The notes beneath the pieces are model-generated. The model was not told the origin of the DNA. It was given only the letters and a program-made list of their open reading frames with translations, and ran no database searches. Shown here piece by piece: positions 9,358 to 20,310 of a stretch of DNA of 34,046 nucleotides. Every line of letters begins with the position of its first letter. Positions within the stretch are counted from its first letter, which is position 1. Origin of the DNA: Hyphomicrobiales bacterium (GTDB taxonomy: Bacteria > Pseudomonadota > Alphaproteobacteria > Rhizobiales > Xanthobacteraceae); the NCBI GenBank assembly GCA_023266695.1, contig JAHFPO010000001.1:15825-49870 (forward strand). Direction: 5' to 3'. The position numbers were made by a program, and so were the translations under genes.

Positions 9358-12147
9358 ATGATCGCCTCGATCGCCCGCAAACTGTTCGGCTCGGCCAATG
9401 ATAGGCGACTGCGCGGCTATTACCCCAAAGTCGACGCGATCAACGCGCTCGAGCCCGAACTCGAGGCGCTATCCGACGAAGCGCTCAAGGCGCGCACCGA
9501 TGAATTCCGCCGCGCCATCGCGAAAGGCGCCTCGCTCGATGACCTGCTCGTGCCCGCCTTCGCGACCGTGCGCGAGGCGTCCAAGCGCACCCTCGGTCAG
9601 CGGCACTTCGACGTGCAGCTGATCGGCGGCATGGTTCTGCATGAAGGCATGATCGCCGAAATGAAGACCGGCGAAGGCAAGACGCTGGTCGCCACCCTCC
9701 CCGTCTATCTCAATGCACTCGCCGGCAAGGGCGTCCACGTCGTAACCGTCAACGACTATCTTGCCCGCCGCGATGCCGAGTGGATGGGCCAGATCTACAA
9801 TTTCCTTGGCCTCAAGGTCGGCGTCATCGTGCATGGCCTCGACGATCAGGAGCGGCAAGCGGCTTATGCCTGCGACGTCACCTACGGCACCAACAACGAG
9901 CTCGGTTTCGATTATCTGCGCGACAACATGAAATACGAACTGCCGCAGATGGTGCAGCGCGGACATAGCTACGCCATCGTCGACGAAGTGGACAGCATCC
10001 TGATCGACGAGGCGAGGACCCCGCTCATCATTTCAGGTCCGCTCGACGACCGTTCCGATTTCTACAACACCATCGACGCATTCATACCGAAGCTCGACAA
10101 GACCGACTACGAGATCGACGAGAAATTGCGCGCCGTGACCCTGACCGAAGTCGGCATGGAGCGTCTTGAGGAAAGGCTGCGCGAGGCCGGACTGCTCAAG
10201 GGAGATTCGCTCTACGACATCGAGAACGTCTCGGTCGTACATCACGTCAATCAGGCGCTGCGCGCTCACAAGCTGTTCCAGCGCGATCGCGACTACATCG
10301 TGAAGAACGACGAGGTCATCATCATCGACGAGTTTACCGGACGCATGATGCCGGGCCGGCGTTATTCGGAAGGTCTCCACCAGGCGCTCGAGGCCAAAGA
10401 GAAGGCCACCATCCAGCCCGAGAATCAGACGCTCGCCTCGATTACCTTCCAGAACTACTTCCGTCTCTATGACAAGCTCGCCGGCATGACCGGCACGGCC
10501 GCAACCGAGGCCGACGAGTTCGCGGACATCTACAGCCTCGAAGTGCTCGAGATCCCGACCAATCTACCGGTCGACCGCACCGATGAAGACGACGAGGTTT
10601 ACCGCACGGCGGAAGAAAAATACCGGGCCATCATCAACCTGATCGAAGATTGCCAGGCGCGCGGACAGCCGATGCTCGTCGGCACCACCTCGATCGAGAA
10701 ATCCGAGCAGCTCGCCGAGAGGCTCAAGAAAAAGGGCTTCGAGCAGCACGATTTCTCCGATCTCAACGCTTTTGCCCCGCTCTATGACAGCGACCGGCAC
10801 ACGGCGAACAAGAAGATTCTCGCCGTCCTCAATGCCCGCTACCACGAGCAGGAGGCCCACATCATCGCCCAAGCCGGCGTGCCGGGAGCGATCACGATCG
10901 CGACCAATATGGCCGGCCGCGGCACTGACATTCAGCTCGGCGGCAATCCCGACATGCGCATCCGGCAGGAGATCAAGGACGTCGAGCCGGGGCCGGATCG
11001 TACGGCGCGTGAGAACAAGATCCGCGAGGAAGTCGCGCGCCTCAAGCAGAAGGCCATCGCCGCCGGCGGGCTCTATGTGGTCGGCACCGAGCGTCACGAG
11101 GCCCGGCGCATCGACAATCAGCTGCGCGGCCGCTCCGGCCGGCAGGGTGATCCGGGCCGTTCCAAGTTCTTCCTCTCGCTCGAGGACGACTTGATGCGCA
11201 TCTTCGGCTCCGATCAGCTCGGCGGGATGCTCACCAAGCTCGGCCTCAAGGAAGGCGAGGCCATCGTCCATCCCTGGATCAACAAGGCACTCGAGAAAGC
11301 GCAGCAAAAAGTCGAGGCGCGCAATTTCGACATCCGCAAGAATCTCCTCAAGTACGACGACGTGATGAACGACCAGCGCAAGGTCGTGTTCGAGCAGCGT
11401 ATCGAGTTGATGCGGGAGCAGGACGTGTCGGAGACGATCACCGACATGCGACATTCCGTCATCGCGGACCTCGTCGCCAGGCACATCCCCGAGAACGCCT
11501 ATCCCGAGCAGTGGGATGCGGACGGACTCAAGACGGAGGTCGAGAACGTGCTCGGCCTCAAGCTACCGGTGGACCAATGGGCGAAGGAGGAAGGTATCGC
11601 CGATCAGGAGGTGCGCGAGCGCATCATGCGCGCCTCCGACGAGGTCATGGCTGGCAAGGTCGCAAAATACAGCACCGAGATCATGCGCTATGTCGAGAAG
11701 TCGATCCTGTTGCAGACCCTCGACCATCTCTGGCGCGAGCACCTCGTCATGCTCGAACATCTGCGTCAAGTCGTCGGCTACCGGGGCTATGCCCAGCGCG
11801 ATCCGCTAAACGAATACAAATCGGAAGCGTTCCAGCTGTTCGACGCCCTGCTGACGCGCCTGCGCGAGGCCGTCTCGGCGCAGTTGTTGAGAGTCGAGGT
11901 CGTCGCCTCGCCGCCGACCATGGACGAACTGCCGCCCATGGAGGCGCACCACATCAATCCGCTCACCGGCGAGGACGAAATGGCGCTCGCGTCTTCCGCC
12001 ATCGCCGCCCCCGCCGAGGGCGGGCGCACCCCGGCAATCGAGCGCAAGCCGGACGATCCCGCGAGCTGGGGCAAGGTCGGCCGCAACGAGGCCTGCCCCT
12101 GCGGCTCCGGCAAAAAATACAAGCACTGCCACGGCCGCCTGGCGTAA
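9358..12147 (+). CDS. secA: Preprotein translocase ATPase SecA
   Basis: [34 protein letters not shown]...[32 protein letters not shown]...; ends [22 protein letters not shown]. Confidence 0.99.
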   Translation: MIASIARKLFGSANDRRLRGYYPKVDAINALEPELEALSDEALKARTDEFRRAIAKGASLDDLLVPAFATVREASKRTLGQRHFDVQLIGGMVLHEGMIAEMKTGEGKTLVATLPVYLNALAGKGVHVVTVNDYLARRDAEWMGQIYNFLGLKVGVIVHGLDDQERQAAYACDVTYGTNNELGFDYLRDNMKYELPQMVQRGHSYAIVDEVDSILIDEARTPLIISGPLDDRSDFYNTIDAFIPKLDKTDYEIDEKLRAVTLTEVGMERLEERLREAGLLKGDSLYDIENVSVVHHVNQALRAHKLFQRDRDYIVKNDEVIIIDEFTGRMMPGRRYSEGLHQALEAKEKATIQPENQTLASITFQNYFRLYDKLAGMTGTAATEADEFADIYSLEVLEIPTNLPVDRTDEDDEVYRTAEEKYRAIINLIEDCQARGQPMLVGTTSIEKSEQLAERLKKKGFEQHDFSDLNAFAPLYDSDRHTANKKILAVLNARYHEQEAHIIAQAGVPGAITIATNMAGRGTDIQLGGNPDMRIRQEIKDVEPGPDRTARENKIREEVARLKQKAIAAGGLYVVGTERHEARRIDNQLRGRSGRQGDPGRSKFFLSLEDDLMRIFGSDQLGGMLTKLGLKEGEAIVHPWINKALEKAQQKVEARNFDIRKNLLKYDDVMNDQRKVVFEQRIELMREQDVSETITDMRHSVIADLVARHIPENAYPEQWDADGLKTEVENVLGLKLPVDQWAKEEGIADQEVRERIMRASDEVMAGKVAKYSTEIMRYVEKSILLQTLDHLWREHLVMLEHLRQVVGYRGYAQRDPLNEYKSEAFQLFDALLTRLREAVSAQLLRVEVVASPPTMDELPPMEAHHINPLTGEDEMALASSAIAAPAEGGRTPAIERKPDDPASWGKVGRNEACPCGSGKKYKHCHGRLA

Positions 12148-12255
12148 GCCCGGGATAATCGAAGTTCGACCGCCGGCTTCGATGGAAGCCGTGACGAACG
12201 CCGGCACTTCTGAAAATCGGATGGGTAATGCCGCGCTTCGCGCACGGCAGATCGG

Positions 12256-13746
12256 TTAATTGTACGAAAAGCCGCCCGAGGAGAGGATCGGGGTCGCTCC
12301 CGGCAGGGGCGCCGGAGCGGCCGGTTTCTCCTGTTCGAGCCTCGTCGCCGCAGCGGGCTTGGATGACACGGACGCCGCAGCCGCGACCGGCTGGGGTGTC
12401 GGCTTCGACGCCTGTACGGATTGGGTCTTCGGTTTTGCTGTCTTCGTGGATGCCGCCCGGGCAGGTGTCGCTGGTGCGGGCGGCGCAGGGGTCGTCGCTG
12501 TCGGCATCACCACGGTCCCCTGGGGTTTCGGCTCGGGTTTCTCCTCGCCGCCGAACCCGAACAAGCGGCCGAGCGAGAAGCCGCCGGACGCTGCGGAAGC
12601 GCTGCGGGTCGAACTCTCCCCCGAACCGCCCGCGAGCGACAGGAGCGAGGAACTCTCTGCGGACTGTCGCCTCGGATCCGCGGGCGGCAGCGGCACTCTG
12701 GCGAACGCCGCCGAACCGCTCGAGCCGGTCACGGCGGGCGTCGCCGCCGTCACAAACCTGTCGTTGGACTTCGAGCCGAGTTCCGCGGCGAAGATCGGGT
12801 TCATGCCGCCGTCGCGGCCGGTGATCACGGGCACGGTCGGGACGCCCAGGCGGGCGAGAACGGTGAATTCGCGATTGTCGGTTTCTTTCTTGGCGGCGAC
12901 CGCCGTCGCAATCTCTTCAGGCACCTCATAGGCCGGACATGGACGCAACGGATCGAAAGGCTTCGACGGATCGGCGAGAAGCGCATCGAATACATAGCGC
13001 TTCTCGCAGACGTCGACCTTCGGCTGACGCCGGGAGAGCTCGAAATGATCGTTGCCCTCTTTCAGCATCCGCCAGAACGCGAGATGCGGACTGTTGCGGT
13101 GGCGCGCCATGTTCGCCGCCGTCAAGCGGAAAGGATAGGCCTGCACCTGGAAGGCGAGCTGGCCGCCGTCGAAGGCCTCGCGTCCGAGCGCGAAGATCTC
13201 CTGGATCTGCTCGTCGGTCATGGCGTAGCAGCCGCGCGATGAGCAATCTCCATGGATCATCAGGAAAGCGCCGGTACGGCCGAGGGCGCGGTCGAACTCG
13301 TTCGGAAAGCCCATGTTGAAGGCGAGGTGGTAGCTCGACCTCGGATTCATCAGCTCGGGCGTGATGGAGTAGAAGCCTTCAGGGGCTTGACGGTCACCTT
13401 CGCGAATTTTCGGCCCAAGCTCGCCCGACCAGCGGCAGATCGGATAGGTCTTCAAGAGTTCGAAGCGGCCTTCCCGGGTCTGTTTCCAGACCTCGAGTTC
13501 CGATTCCTCCTTGAACAGGCGCAGCAGGATCGGGGAATCCTTGGCCATCCCCTTTTGCTCGATCAGGGCGACCATGTGCGACGACAGCGGCTGGAGGTGC
13601 TTGGGCCCGAAGCCGGAATATTCGTCGGTGACGCAGCCGGAGAGCGCAAAGGCGCACCCCGCGGCGAGCACCGTGCCACGGGCCCGAGCGAACAACGAAC
13701 GGCTCAACGCGAAACTCCTGAGACCGTAAGAAGTGGCCACTGTCAT
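12256..13746 (-). CDS. YafK-like L,D-transpeptidase family lipoprotein with Ala/Pro-rich C-terminal tail
   Basis: Lipobox FALSGC; catalytic-type motif FLMIHGDCSSRGCYAMTDEQIQEIFAL; long Pro/Ala/Thr/Lys low-complexity C-terminus. Confidence 0.88.
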   Translation of the reverse strand: MTVATSYGLRSFALSRSLFARARGTVLAAGCAFALSGCVTDEYSGFGPKHLQPLSSHMVALIEQKGMAKDSPILLRLFKEESELEVWKQTREGRFELLKTYPICRWSGELGPKIREGDRQAPEGFYSITPELMNPRSSYHLAFNMGFPNEFDRALGRTGAFLMIHGDCSSRGCYAMTDEQIQEIFALGREAFDGGQLAFQVQAYPFRLTAANMARHRNSPHLAFWRMLKEGNDHFELSRRQPKVDVCEKRYVFDALLADPSKPFDPLRPCPAYEVPEEIATAVAAKKETDNREFTVLARLGVPTVPVITGRDGGMNPIFAAELGSKSNDRFVTAATPAVTGSSGSAAFARVPLPPADPRRQSAESSSLLSLAGGSGESSTRSASAASGGFSLGRLFGFGGEEKPEPKPQGTVVMPTATTPAPPAPATPARAASTKTAKPKTQSVQASKPTPQPVAAAASVSSKPAAATRLEQEKPAAPAPLPGATPILSSGGFSYN

Positions 13747-13854
13747 TGGCTAAAGCGTTACCCTTGACGACCCGTTACCGCAAGCGCTTGAGCCGGGAAG
13801 CGTCCGACCCCGGTCCCTGGCCCCCGGGTTGGTACCCCGGTATCCCCTTGAATC

Positions 13855-14808
13855 TCAAAGATTCCGCCCAATTGAGAGGAATTTTTGTTGCCGGCGGGCC
13901 CGGATCTCGTCGCGGGAAAGCCCCTTCAGGCCCCCGATCGCTATCGCGATCACATCCCCGGTTGCGGCAATTGTGGCCTCGGGATGGCGGTGGGCACCCC
14001 CCGGCGGTTCCGCCACCACTTGATCGACGACGCCGAAGCGTTCGAGATCCCTGACCGTGATCTTCATGCTGGTCGCGGCTTCCTGCGCCTTGGAAGTGTC
14101 GCGCCAGAGGATCGAGGCCGCTCCCTCGGGCGAAATCACGCTGTAGATCGCATGTTCCAGCATGATCACCGTATTGGCCGTCGCGATCGCGATGGCCCCG
14201 CCCGAGCCGCCTTCGCCGATGATGACGGCTACGTTGGGCACGCCGAGCGCGAGACAAGCGTCGGTCGAGCGCGCGATCGCCTCGGCCTGACCGCGCGCCT
14301 CGGCATCGATGCCGGGATAGGCGCCCGCCGTATCGACGAGCGAGATCACCGGCACGTCGAACCGGTCGGCGAGTTCCATCAGGCGCACCGCCTTGCGGTA
14401 TCCCTCGGGCCGCGCCATGCCGAAATTGTGCTTGATGCGCGCCTCCGTGGTCGATCCCTTCTCGTGGCCGATCAGACAGACGCTATCGCCACGGAAGCGG
14501 GCGAAGCCGCCGAGGATCGCTTCGTCCTCGCCGAACTTGCGGTCGCCGGCGAGCGGCGTGAACTCCGTGAACAGCTGTTCGACATAGTCGGAGAAATGCG
14601 GCCGCATCGGGTGGCGCGCGACTTGCGTCTTCTGCCAGGGCGTGAGATTGGCGTAGAGATCCTTGAGCGCCTGGGCGGCTTTGGCTTCGAGGCGGGTGAT
14701 TTCGTCGCCGATTGCGACCGCCTCTCCGCTCGCTGCGAGCGTGCGCAGCTCGTCGAGCTTGGCCTCGAGCTCCGCGACCGGTTTTTCGAAATCGAGATAG
14801 CTGCGCAT
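13855..14808 (-). CDS. accA: Acetyl-CoA carboxylase carboxyltransferase subunit alpha
   Basis: MRSYLDFEKPVAELEAKLDELRTLA...; GEGGSGGAIAIATANTVIMLEHAIYSVISPEGAASILW. Frame extends to a TTG at 14880 overlapping the xerD stop; ATG 14808 matches the usual AccA start. Confidence 0.96.
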   Translation of the reverse strand: MRSYLDFEKPVAELEAKLDELRTLAASGEAVAIGDEITRLEAKAAQALKDLYANLTPWQKTQVARHPMRPHFSDYVEQLFTEFTPLAGDRKFGEDEAILGGFARFRGDSVCLIGHEKGSTTEARIKHNFGMARPEGYRKAVRLMELADRFDVPVISLVDTAGAYPGIDAEARGQAEAIARSTDACLALGVPNVAVIIGEGGSGGAIAIATANTVIMLEHAIYSVISPEGAASILWRDTSKAQEAATSMKITVRDLERFGVVDQVVAEPPGGAHRHPEATIAATGDVIAIAIGGLKGLSRDEIRARRQQKFLSIGRNL

Positions 14809-14876
14809 CGGATCGGTTGCGTCGTGCCCGCCGGGTTCTCCCGAGTCAAGGGAAGACGGGCTCGGAACGGATTGGT

Positions 14877-15824
14877 TCAATCGTCCGTCAGTGGATGCAA
14901 ATCGCGCACCAGGCTTTTCAGGCGCTCGTCGAGCACATGGGTATAGATCTGCGTGGTCGAGACATCGGCATGGCCCAAGAGCGCCTGCACGATGCGGAGG
15001 TCCGCGCCGTTCGCAAGCAAGTGGCTGGCGAAGGCGTGACGCAACACGTGCGGGCTGAGTTTACGGGGTTCGATTCCGGCGGCGGCGGCGAGTGCCTTCA
15101 GTTCCCGCGCCACGTGCTGGCGCGTCACGTGCCCGCTTTCGCCGAAGGACGGAAACAGCCAGCGCGTGTCCGCCGCCCCCGCCTCCTCGCGGAGCGAGAG
15201 ATAGCGCTGCATCGCGCGCTGCGCCGCTTGCCCGAGCGGCACCAGCCGCTCCTTGCCGCCCTTGCCGCGCACATGGATGGTCGCGCTTTCGGCGCGCGCC
15301 GCGGCAACGGGCAAAGCGATGAGTTCGGAGACGCGCAATCCCGTCGCATAGAGCACTTCGAGCACGGCGGCGAGACGTGCCGCGCGCAGGCGCTCAGCCA
15401 TGGTGGCACCGCGGAGATCGATCGCCGCGTGGGCGGCGACGAGCAGCCGCGTGACCTCGTCCAGCGAAAGTACCTTGGGCAGCGGCCGGCCGCGCCGCGG
15501 CCCTTCCAGCACGGCGGCGGGATCGTCCTTGCGCATGCCCTCGGCATAGAGAAAACGGTGGAGCTGACGGATCGCCGACAGCCGTCTCGCGACCGAGGCG
15601 GCAGCGAGATGGCGGCGGGCGAGCCGCGCGAGATAGGCACGGATTGTTTCGGTCGTCGCGGGGTTGATGTCGCTGCCCGCAGCGGAGAGGAAGGCGGCAT
15701 AGTCCTCAAGGTCGCGCCGGTAGGCCTCGAGCGTATTGCGGCTCGCGCCCCTCTCGGTCGCGATCATATCGAGGAAGAGATCGATGAAGCTGTTGGGTTC
15801 CGTTCGCGCCATGCGCGTGGCCAT
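14877..15824 (-). CDS. xerD: Tyrosine recombinase XerD
   Basis: LSPHVLRHAFASHLLANGADLRIVQALLGHADVSTTQIYTHV; start overlaps the upstream small ORF as TAATG. Confidence 0.94.
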   Translation of the reverse strand: MATRMARTEPNSFIDLFLDMIATERGASRNTLEAYRRDLEDYAAFLSAAGSDINPATTETIRAYLARLARRHLAAASVARRLSAIRQLHRFLYAEGMRKDDPAAVLEGPRRGRPLPKVLSLDEVTRLLVAAHAAIDLRGATMAERLRAARLAAVLEVLYATGLRVSELIALPVAAARAESATIHVRGKGGKERLVPLGQAAQRAMQRYLSLREEAGAADTRWLFPSFGESGHVTRQHVARELKALAAAAGIEPRKLSPHVLRHAFASHLLANGADLRIVQALLGHADVSTTQIYTHVLDERLKSLVRDLHPLTDD

Positions 15825-15967
15825 TACCGCCCGAGCTTGTCCTGGGGAATGGTGACCGTGATCTCGCGCGGCTGCGGTTCGACCAGATTGGCGAGCGACC
15901 ACAGACCGGCAAGCACTGCTCCCGCGAGCAAGACCACCACGACAAGGAACTTGATCAGGCTCGGCAT
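15824..15967 (-). CDS. 47-aa small single-pass membrane protein; absent from the supplied ORF track
   Basis: MPSLIKFLVVVVLLAGAVLAGLWSLANLVEPQPREITVTIPQDKLGR*; N-terminal TM helix, TAATG overlap with xerD start. Confidence 0.85.
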   Translation of the reverse strand: MPSLIKFLVVVVLLAGAVLAGLWSLANLVEPQPREITVTIPQDKLGR

Positions 15968-16167
15968 TTCGATTCCGCCCCGATTCGGCTCCGCGGCTGG
16001 CGTCGGAGTAGGCGAGATTGCCCGCCGAAGGCAAGCATTTGTCAGGAATCGACGGGGAGCCTTTCTTTCAGCGGGATTCCAACGTTCATGGCCTCCTTTG
16101 CCGGCGTTGCCCCTTCACGCGTATCGTGTAGGGTCCGCCGCAATCCGAAACCACCGGCCAAGACCCG

Positions 16168-16788
16168 ATGAACAGCGCGACGACGGAGAAACAGCGGGAG
16201 AAAACTGCCGAAGCGCTGCGCACGCGCCTCGGCCCGAGTTCGATCGTGCTCGTCGGCATGCCCGGTTCGGGCAAGAGCTCGATCGGCCGCCGGCTCGCCC
16301 AACGGCTCAGGCTCGCCTTCATCGACGCCGATGCCGAGATCGAGACTGCCGCCGGCATGTCGATCGCGGACATCTTCGCCCAGCACGGCGAGCCCTATTT
16401 CCGCGACGGCGAAGCACGGGTAATCGCCCGGCTGCTCGAGAGCGGACCGGCGGTGATCGCGACCGGCGGCGGCGCCTTCATGAATTCGGATACGCGCGCG
16501 CTCGTGCGTGATCGCGGCATCTCGGTCTGGCTCAAGGCCGACATTACCGTGCTGTTGCGCCGGGTAAAGCGCAAGGGCGACCGCCCGCTCATGAAGGGCA
16601 AGGACCCGGAAGCGACGCTCAAACGCCTGCTCGCCGAGCGCGAAAAGACCTATGCCGAAGCGGACATCATCGTCACCTCGCGCGATGGCCCGCACGACGG
16701 TGTGATCGAGGCGATCATCGACGCCCTCGAGCGTCGGCTGCAGATTCCCTCTTCGCTCCCGAATAAACCCGCGGAGGCGCGAACATGA
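16168..16788 (+). CDS. aroK: Shikimate kinase
   Basis: SSIVLVGMPGSGKSSIGRRLAQRLRLAFIDADAEIETAAGMSIADIFAQHGEPYFRDGEARVIARLL...ATGGGAF. Confidence 0.97.
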   Translation: MNSATTEKQREKTAEALRTRLGPSSIVLVGMPGSGKSSIGRRLAQRLRLAFIDADAEIETAAGMSIADIFAQHGEPYFRDGEARVIARLLESGPAVIATGGGAFMNSDTRALVRDRGISVWLKADITVLLRRVKRKGDRPLMKGKDPEATLKRLLAEREKTYAEADIIVTSRDGPHDGVIEAIIDALERRLQIPSSLPNKPAEART

Positions 16789-17930
16789 CGGCGGCAAAGG
16801 GTCGGGTCGCTGTTGAAGCTCGGCCGGTGATGATCCGCGTCGAGCTGGGCGAGCGCGGCTATGACATCATCATCGGAGCAGGCCTGTTCGATGAGGCAGG
16901 CCATCGCATCGCAAAACTCCGACCTGGCGCCGCGGCCGTCATCGTCACCGATGAGACGGTCGCCAGGCTCCATCTCCCCCGGCTGGAACAGGTGCTGGCT
17001 AGCGCGGGTGTTCATGCCAGCAAGGTGATCTTCCCAACGGGAGAGGGCTCGAAAAATTATGCCACGCTCGAGCAAGTGATCGAAGCAATCCTCGCCGCCA
17101 AGATCGAGCGCGGCGATCTTGTCGTTGCGCTCGGCGGAGGCGTCGTCGGGGATCTCGCGGGCTTTGCCGCTGCGGTCACGCTCCGCGGCATCGGTTTCGT
17201 CCAGATCCCGACCACGCTCCTTGCCCAGGTCGATTCCGCCGTCGGCGGCAAGACCGGCATCAACAGCCGCCATGGCAAGAACCTCGTCGGCAGCTTCCAC
17301 CAGCCGGTGCTGGTCATCGCCGACACGGCGCTGCTCGACACTTTGCCGCCGCGGCAGTTCCGCGCCGGCTATGCCGAAGTCGCCAAATACGGCCTCATCG
17401 CCGACGCGGCTTTCTTCGCCTGGCTCGAGGCGAATTGGCGCGACGTGTTCGCGGGCGGTGAGGCGCGCACCCATGCGGTGGCGACGAGCTGCCGGGCAAA
17501 GGCGGCAATTGTCGGCCGCGACGAACGCGAGAGCGGCGAACGGGCGCTGTTGAATCTCGGCCATACCTTTGGCCATGCCCTGGAGGCCGCGACCGGCTTC
17601 TCCGACCGGCTCCTGCACGGCGAGGCGATCGCGCTCGGGCTCACGCTCGCCTTCCGCCTGTCGGCACGCCTTGGCCTCACCGATTCGGCGGAGGAAAAGC
17701 GCGTCGCCGCTCATCTCGCCGCCGTCGGACTGCCCACGCGCCTCTCCCAGGTGCCGGGACCGCTCCCTGACGCCGCGGGGCTCCTCGCCTTGATGGCCCA
17801 GGACAAGAAAGTGCGCCGGGGCGCGCTCGTCTTCGTGCTCGCCCGCGGCATCGGCAAGACTTTCGTCGAGCCGAGGGTGGAGCCTGGGGTCGTACGGCAG
17901 GTCCTCGACGAGGCGCTTCGCGATACCTAA
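16785..17930 (+). CDS. aroB: 3-dehydroquinate synthase
   Basis: VALGGGVVGDLAGFAAAVTLRGIGFVQIPTTLLAQVDSAVGGKTGINSRHGKNLVGSFHQP; ATGA overlap with aroK. Confidence 0.98.
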   Translation: MTAAKGRVAVEARPVMIRVELGERGYDIIIGAGLFDEAGHRIAKLRPGAAAVIVTDETVARLHLPRLEQVLASAGVHASKVIFPTGEGSKNYATLEQVIEAILAAKIERGDLVVALGGGVVGDLAGFAAAVTLRGIGFVQIPTTLLAQVDSAVGGKTGINSRHGKNLVGSFHQPVLVIADTALLDTLPPRQFRAGYAEVAKYGLIADAAFFAWLEANWRDVFAGGEARTHAVATSCRAKAAIVGRDERESGERALLNLGHTFGHALEAATGFSDRLLHGEAIALGLTLAFRLSARLGLTDSAEEKRVAAHLAAVGLPTRLSQVPGPLPDAAGLLALMAQDKKVRRGALVFVLARGIGKTFVEPRVEPGVVRQVLDEALRDT

Positions 17931-17942
17931 ATCATCCCTGCC

Positions 17943-19241
17943 ATGACCACCGGCGAAATCGTCTCCCTCGTTGCGATCATCCTCTGCCTGCTCGCCTCGT
18001 TCTTCTTCTCGGGCAGCGAGACCGCGCTCACCGCCTCCTCGCGCGCGCGCATGTCCGCGCTCGAGAGCGGCGGCGACAAGCGCGCCACCATCGTCAATCG
18101 CCTGAGGGAGACGCGCGAGCGGTTCATCGGCGCGATCCTGCTCGGCAACAATCTCGCCAATATCGCCGCTTCCTCGCTCGCGACCGGTTTGCTTCTCACC
18201 TGGTTCGGGGAAGTCGGCATCGCCTACGCGACCGTCGCCATGACCGCGATCATCGTCATCTTCTCCGAAGTGATGCCGAAGACGATCGCGATCAACCATC
18301 CCGACCGCACCGCGCTTCTGGTTGCGCGTCCGATCCGGGCGTTCGTCGCGCTGCTGGGCCCGATCACGCTCGCGATCGAGGCGATCGTACGCTGGGTGCT
18401 TCGCTTGGTCGGCTTTCGCCTCGTGGCAACGGAGAACGTGCTCACCGGCCACGAGGAGCTGCGCGGCGCGGTCGACGTGCTCCACCGCGAGGGCAGCGTG
18501 GTCAAATACGACCGCGACATGTTCGGCGGTCTCCTCGACCTCAAGGATCTCGAAGTATCGGACGTGATGATTCACCGCACCAACATGGTGGCGGTCAATG
18601 CCGACGACTCGCCGGAACAGATCATCAACGAGGTGCTCGCTGCGTCCTACACCCGTGTTCCGCTGTGGCGCGGGAGTCCCGAAAACATCGTCGGCGTGCT
18701 TCACGTCAAGGATCTGCTGCGCGCCCTCGAAGCCGTCGGCGGCGACGTCAGCAAGATCGACATCGGCTCGCTCGCGCTCGCGCCCTGGTTCGTGCCCGAC
18801 ACGACGCCGCTCCTCGACCAGCTCAAGGCGTTTCTCCGGCGCAAGACCCATTTCGCGCTGGTGGTCGACGAATACGGCGAGGTGATGGGCCTCGTCACCC
18901 TCGAGGATATTCTCGAGGAAATCGTCGGCGATATTTCCGACGAGCACGATGTGTCGGTGACGGGGGTGAGGCCCCATGTCGACGGCTCGGTCACGGTCGA
19001 CGGCGCGGTTCCGATTCGCGACCTGAACCGCGCCATGGACTGGAACCTGCCCGACGACGAAGCGACCACGGTCGCGGGCCTCGTCATCCACGAGGCCCGT
19101 CTCATCCCCGAGGCCGGGCAGACCTTCATCTTTCACGGCTACCGGTTCCAGGTCCTGCGCAAGACCCGCAACCGGATCAACTCGATCAGGGTGACGCCAC
19201 TCGGCCGCAAGGACGCGGCCCCGCCCGGGCGCACGGCTTGA
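17943..19241 (+). CDS. HlyC/CorC family CNNM/CBS-domain transporter
   Basis: FFFSGSETALTASSRARMSALESGG; FALVVDEYGEVMGLVTLEDILEEIVGDISDEHD. Confidence 0.95.
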   Translation: MTTGEIVSLVAIILCLLASFFFSGSETALTASSRARMSALESGGDKRATIVNRLRETRERFIGAILLGNNLANIAASSLATGLLLTWFGEVGIAYATVAMTAIIVIFSEVMPKTIAINHPDRTALLVARPIRAFVALLGPITLAIEAIVRWVLRLVGFRLVATENVLTGHEELRGAVDVLHREGSVVKYDRDMFGGLLDLKDLEVSDVMIHRTNMVAVNADDSPEQIINEVLAASYTRVPLWRGSPENIVGVLHVKDLLRALEAVGGDVSKIDIGSLALAPWFVPDTTPLLDQLKAFLRRKTHFALVVDEYGEVMGLVTLEDILEEIVGDISDEHDVSVTGVRPHVDGSVTVDGAVPIRDLNRAMDWNLPDDEATTVAGLVIHEARLIPEAGQTFIFHGYRFQVLRKTRNRINSIRVTPLGRKDAAPPGRTA

Positions 19242-19508
19242 TCATTCCCCCGGTGCCTTGGCCTCGATCGCGAGTGCATGCAGACCCGCCGCGACCTCGC
19301 GCTTCAGAAGATCGTTCACGGCCCGGTGCCGTTCCAGCCGGTTCATGCCCCGGAATGCTTCCGCCACCACCACGACACGCACATGGGTGGTCATGCCCGG
19401 TACCGCCCCGGCATGGCCGACATGGAGGCCGCTCTCGTCGATCACTTCGAGACGAGACGGCGAGAGCCCGCCGGCAAGGCTATTTCGGATGCGGTCGAGA
19501 GTTCCCAT
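19242..19508 (-). CDS. bolA: BolA family protein
   Basis: MGTLDRIRNSLAGGLSPSRLEVIDESGLHVGHAGAVPGMTTHVRVVVVAEAFRGMNRLERHRAVNDLLKREVAAGLHALAIEAKAPGE; ATG at 19508 preferred. Confidence 0.92.
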   Translation of the reverse strand: MGTLDRIRNSLAGGLSPSRLEVIDESGLHVGHAGAVPGMTTHVRVVVVAEAFRGMNRLERHRAVNDLLKREVAAGLHALAIEAKAPGE

Positions 19509-19622
19509 ATGAGGCGCATAAGGCGTCCTCGCCGGGAGCGTCAACCCATCGGAAAGGCCTTGGCTATATTGCTTCCCAGGGTTCCTTGTACGAGCCCGCA
19601 GCCACCCTCATAATCCGAATCC

Positions 19623-20252
19623 ATGAAATTCGACTCCCCCCTGTTCGACCGCATTCGCGTCAAGCCGGACCAGGAACGGCGGGCGCGGCGTGCCTGCCCG
19701 GCCTGCGAATGGTCGGGTTGCCGGCGGCCGGGAACCCATCGCGCCCCCAAGGGTCGCGGCCGGGAGGGGGAATATTGGCGCTACTGCCTCGATCACGTGC
19801 GTGCCTACAACCATTCCTACAATTACTTCGCCGGCCTGCCCGACGCCGAGGTCGCCGCCTTCCAGAAGGACGCCGTGACCGGCCATCGACCGACCTGGCG
19901 CATGGGGATGAACGCCTCCCGCCGCGCCGGAGGAGGCTTAGGCGCAGACCCCGGTCACGGCTTCGCCGGCTCTGGCTGGCATGACCCCTTCCAGTTCTTC
20001 GATGGGCCCGGCGCTTCCCCGCGTCCCGAGTCCAAAGCCCCCGAAGGACGCATCATCCGCAATGCTGAACGCAAGTCCCTCGATGTGCTCGGCCTCGACA
20101 TCAGCGCCACGGCGAGCGAGATCAAGTCCCGGTTCAAATTGCTGGTGAAACGGCACCACCCCGACGCCCATGGCGGCGACCGCTCCTATGAGGACCGGCT
20201 GCGTGAAGTGATCCAGGCCTATAACTATCTAAAGACCGTCGGTTTCTGCTAG
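19623..20252 (+). CDS. J-domain (DnaJ-like) protein with N-terminal Cys-rich region
   Basis: C-terminal J domain with [54 protein letters not shown]-terminal [18 protein letters not shown]...[19 protein letters not shown]. Confidence 0.93.
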   Translation: MKFDSPLFDRIRVKPDQERRARRACPACEWSGCRRPGTHRAPKGRGREGEYWRYCLDHVRAYNHSYNYFAGLPDAEVAAFQKDAVTGHRPTWRMGMNASRRAGGGLGADPGHGFAGSGWHDPFQFFDGPGASPRPESKAPEGRIIRNAERKSLDVLGLDISATASEIKSRFKLLVKRHHPDAHGGDRSYEDRLREVIQAYNYLKTVGFC

Positions 20253-20310
20253 ATTCGCTCGAATTCGGCCTGAAAGCCCCCTCGGACCCGTGGAACACGG
20301 GATAGGAATC

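Noticed and set aside
12174-12191. Hairpin CGGCTTC-gatg-GAAGCCG after secA
   Set aside because: Perfect 7-bp stem but no U-tract; too weak to call an intrinsic terminator.
15825-16034. N-terminal extension of xerD ORF
   Set aside because: Overlaps the 47-aa ORF in another frame; ATG 15824 is coupled by TAATG.
16650-19136. 828-aa minus-strand ORF
   Set aside because: Fully antisense to well-supported aroB and CorC-family genes; low-complexity Arg/Asp/Glu translation typical of GC-rich antisense frames.
20253-20310. Possible cobalamin riboswitch before cobS
   Set aside because: Only 58 nt and no B12-box-like sequence recognised; just a short hairpin.
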